From positions 4,938,501 through 5,002,500 of the forward strand of contig NC_085131.1 in NCBI RefSeq assembly GCF_030269925.1: 64,000 bases of DNA. Direction: 5' to 3'. The position numbers were made by a program, and so were the translations under genes. This DNA is from Bombyx mori (Eukaryota > Arthropoda > Insecta > Lepidoptera > Bombycidae). A model generated the notes under the pieces. It did not search any database. It saw nothing but the letters and a program-made list of their open reading frames with translations, and was not told the DNA's origin. This document shows positions 63,639 to 64,000 of this stretch, piece by piece (positions within the stretch are counted from its first letter, which is position 1; each line of letters starts with the position of its first letter).

Positions 63639-64000
63639 TTTCCAGAAATTCCAACGTCATATTTACTAGAAGATCCTACTCGTTCGCTTAACGTCAGGCA
63701 AATGATATACATGCTTCCGTGCGACGCTATTCAATACAATAAAAAAAGTTCAAAAAATACCACGTGATGGCTCTTATAATATGAAAAATACATTGCAAAA
63801 TTATAGTTTTCACGATTGTTTTTTCAAATTTAGTATATGACATAGATTAAGTACAATTTACAAGACAAATGGTATTAAATATTATAATGAGAAAAAATAT
63901 CTCACATTTTAAAAATATATGCTCACACTAGTAAAAATTTATCAATGAATCTGACATATGGAAGGATATTCCACAAACTGGAGACGATTCTCGCTTAAAA
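63639..64000. other. No gene seen
   Basis: AT-rich window end. Confidence 0.4.

Overview
The window looks like lepidopteran nuclear DNA, almost certainly Bombyx (mori or mandarina). It is AT-rich and carries about 25 full, truncated or decayed copies of a tRNA-derived SINE that matches Bm1 as I know it, with Pol III A and B boxes, a shared body and an (A)n tail ending in AAGCAATAAAA. No database could be searched, so species and family names rest on recognition alone.

I see no convincing host protein-coding gene. The only long, well-formed reading frames belong to one nearly complete Jockey-clade LINE on the minus strand (18610-23786). It has a 13-bp target-site duplication, a 38-base poly(A), a gag-like ORF1 with three zinc knuckles, and an ORF2 with endonuclease and reverse transcriptase that is split by a single-base frameshift in a run of seven T. 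Its 5' end has an initiator and a correctly spaced downstream promoter element.

Layout: 1-7 kb holds RTE-type LINE C-terminal remnants, a full-length Bm1 and a possible promoter and first exon near 1.0-1.4 kb. 7-18 kb holds short interspersed repeats, two CTCF-like motifs, a LINE tail with a perfect self-templated hairpin and a long inverted repeat at 16.1-16.4 kb. 18.6-23.8 kb is the LINE. 24-37 kb is dense in Bm1, including copies flanked by duplicated host DNA, and in GC-rich LINE tails. 37-52 kb has more of the same families, a tandem Bm1 pair and a hairpin MITE. 52.9-53.4 kb is a MITE-like element that carries about the first 99 nt of U1 snRNA, which I consider the most unusual item. 54-64 kb has more LINE and SINE copies, a Bm1 interrupted by a GC-rich LINE tail, and a short ORF resembling the coiled coil of THAP/P-element-type proteins.

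The pieces work together only as a transposon ecosystem: autonomous LINEs (Jockey-like, RTE-like and one sharing its 3' tail with Bm1), SINEs that probably borrow LINE machinery, and non-autonomous DNA elements. Large stretches between them show nothing I can name; they may be introns or intergenic DNA of a gene outside the window.
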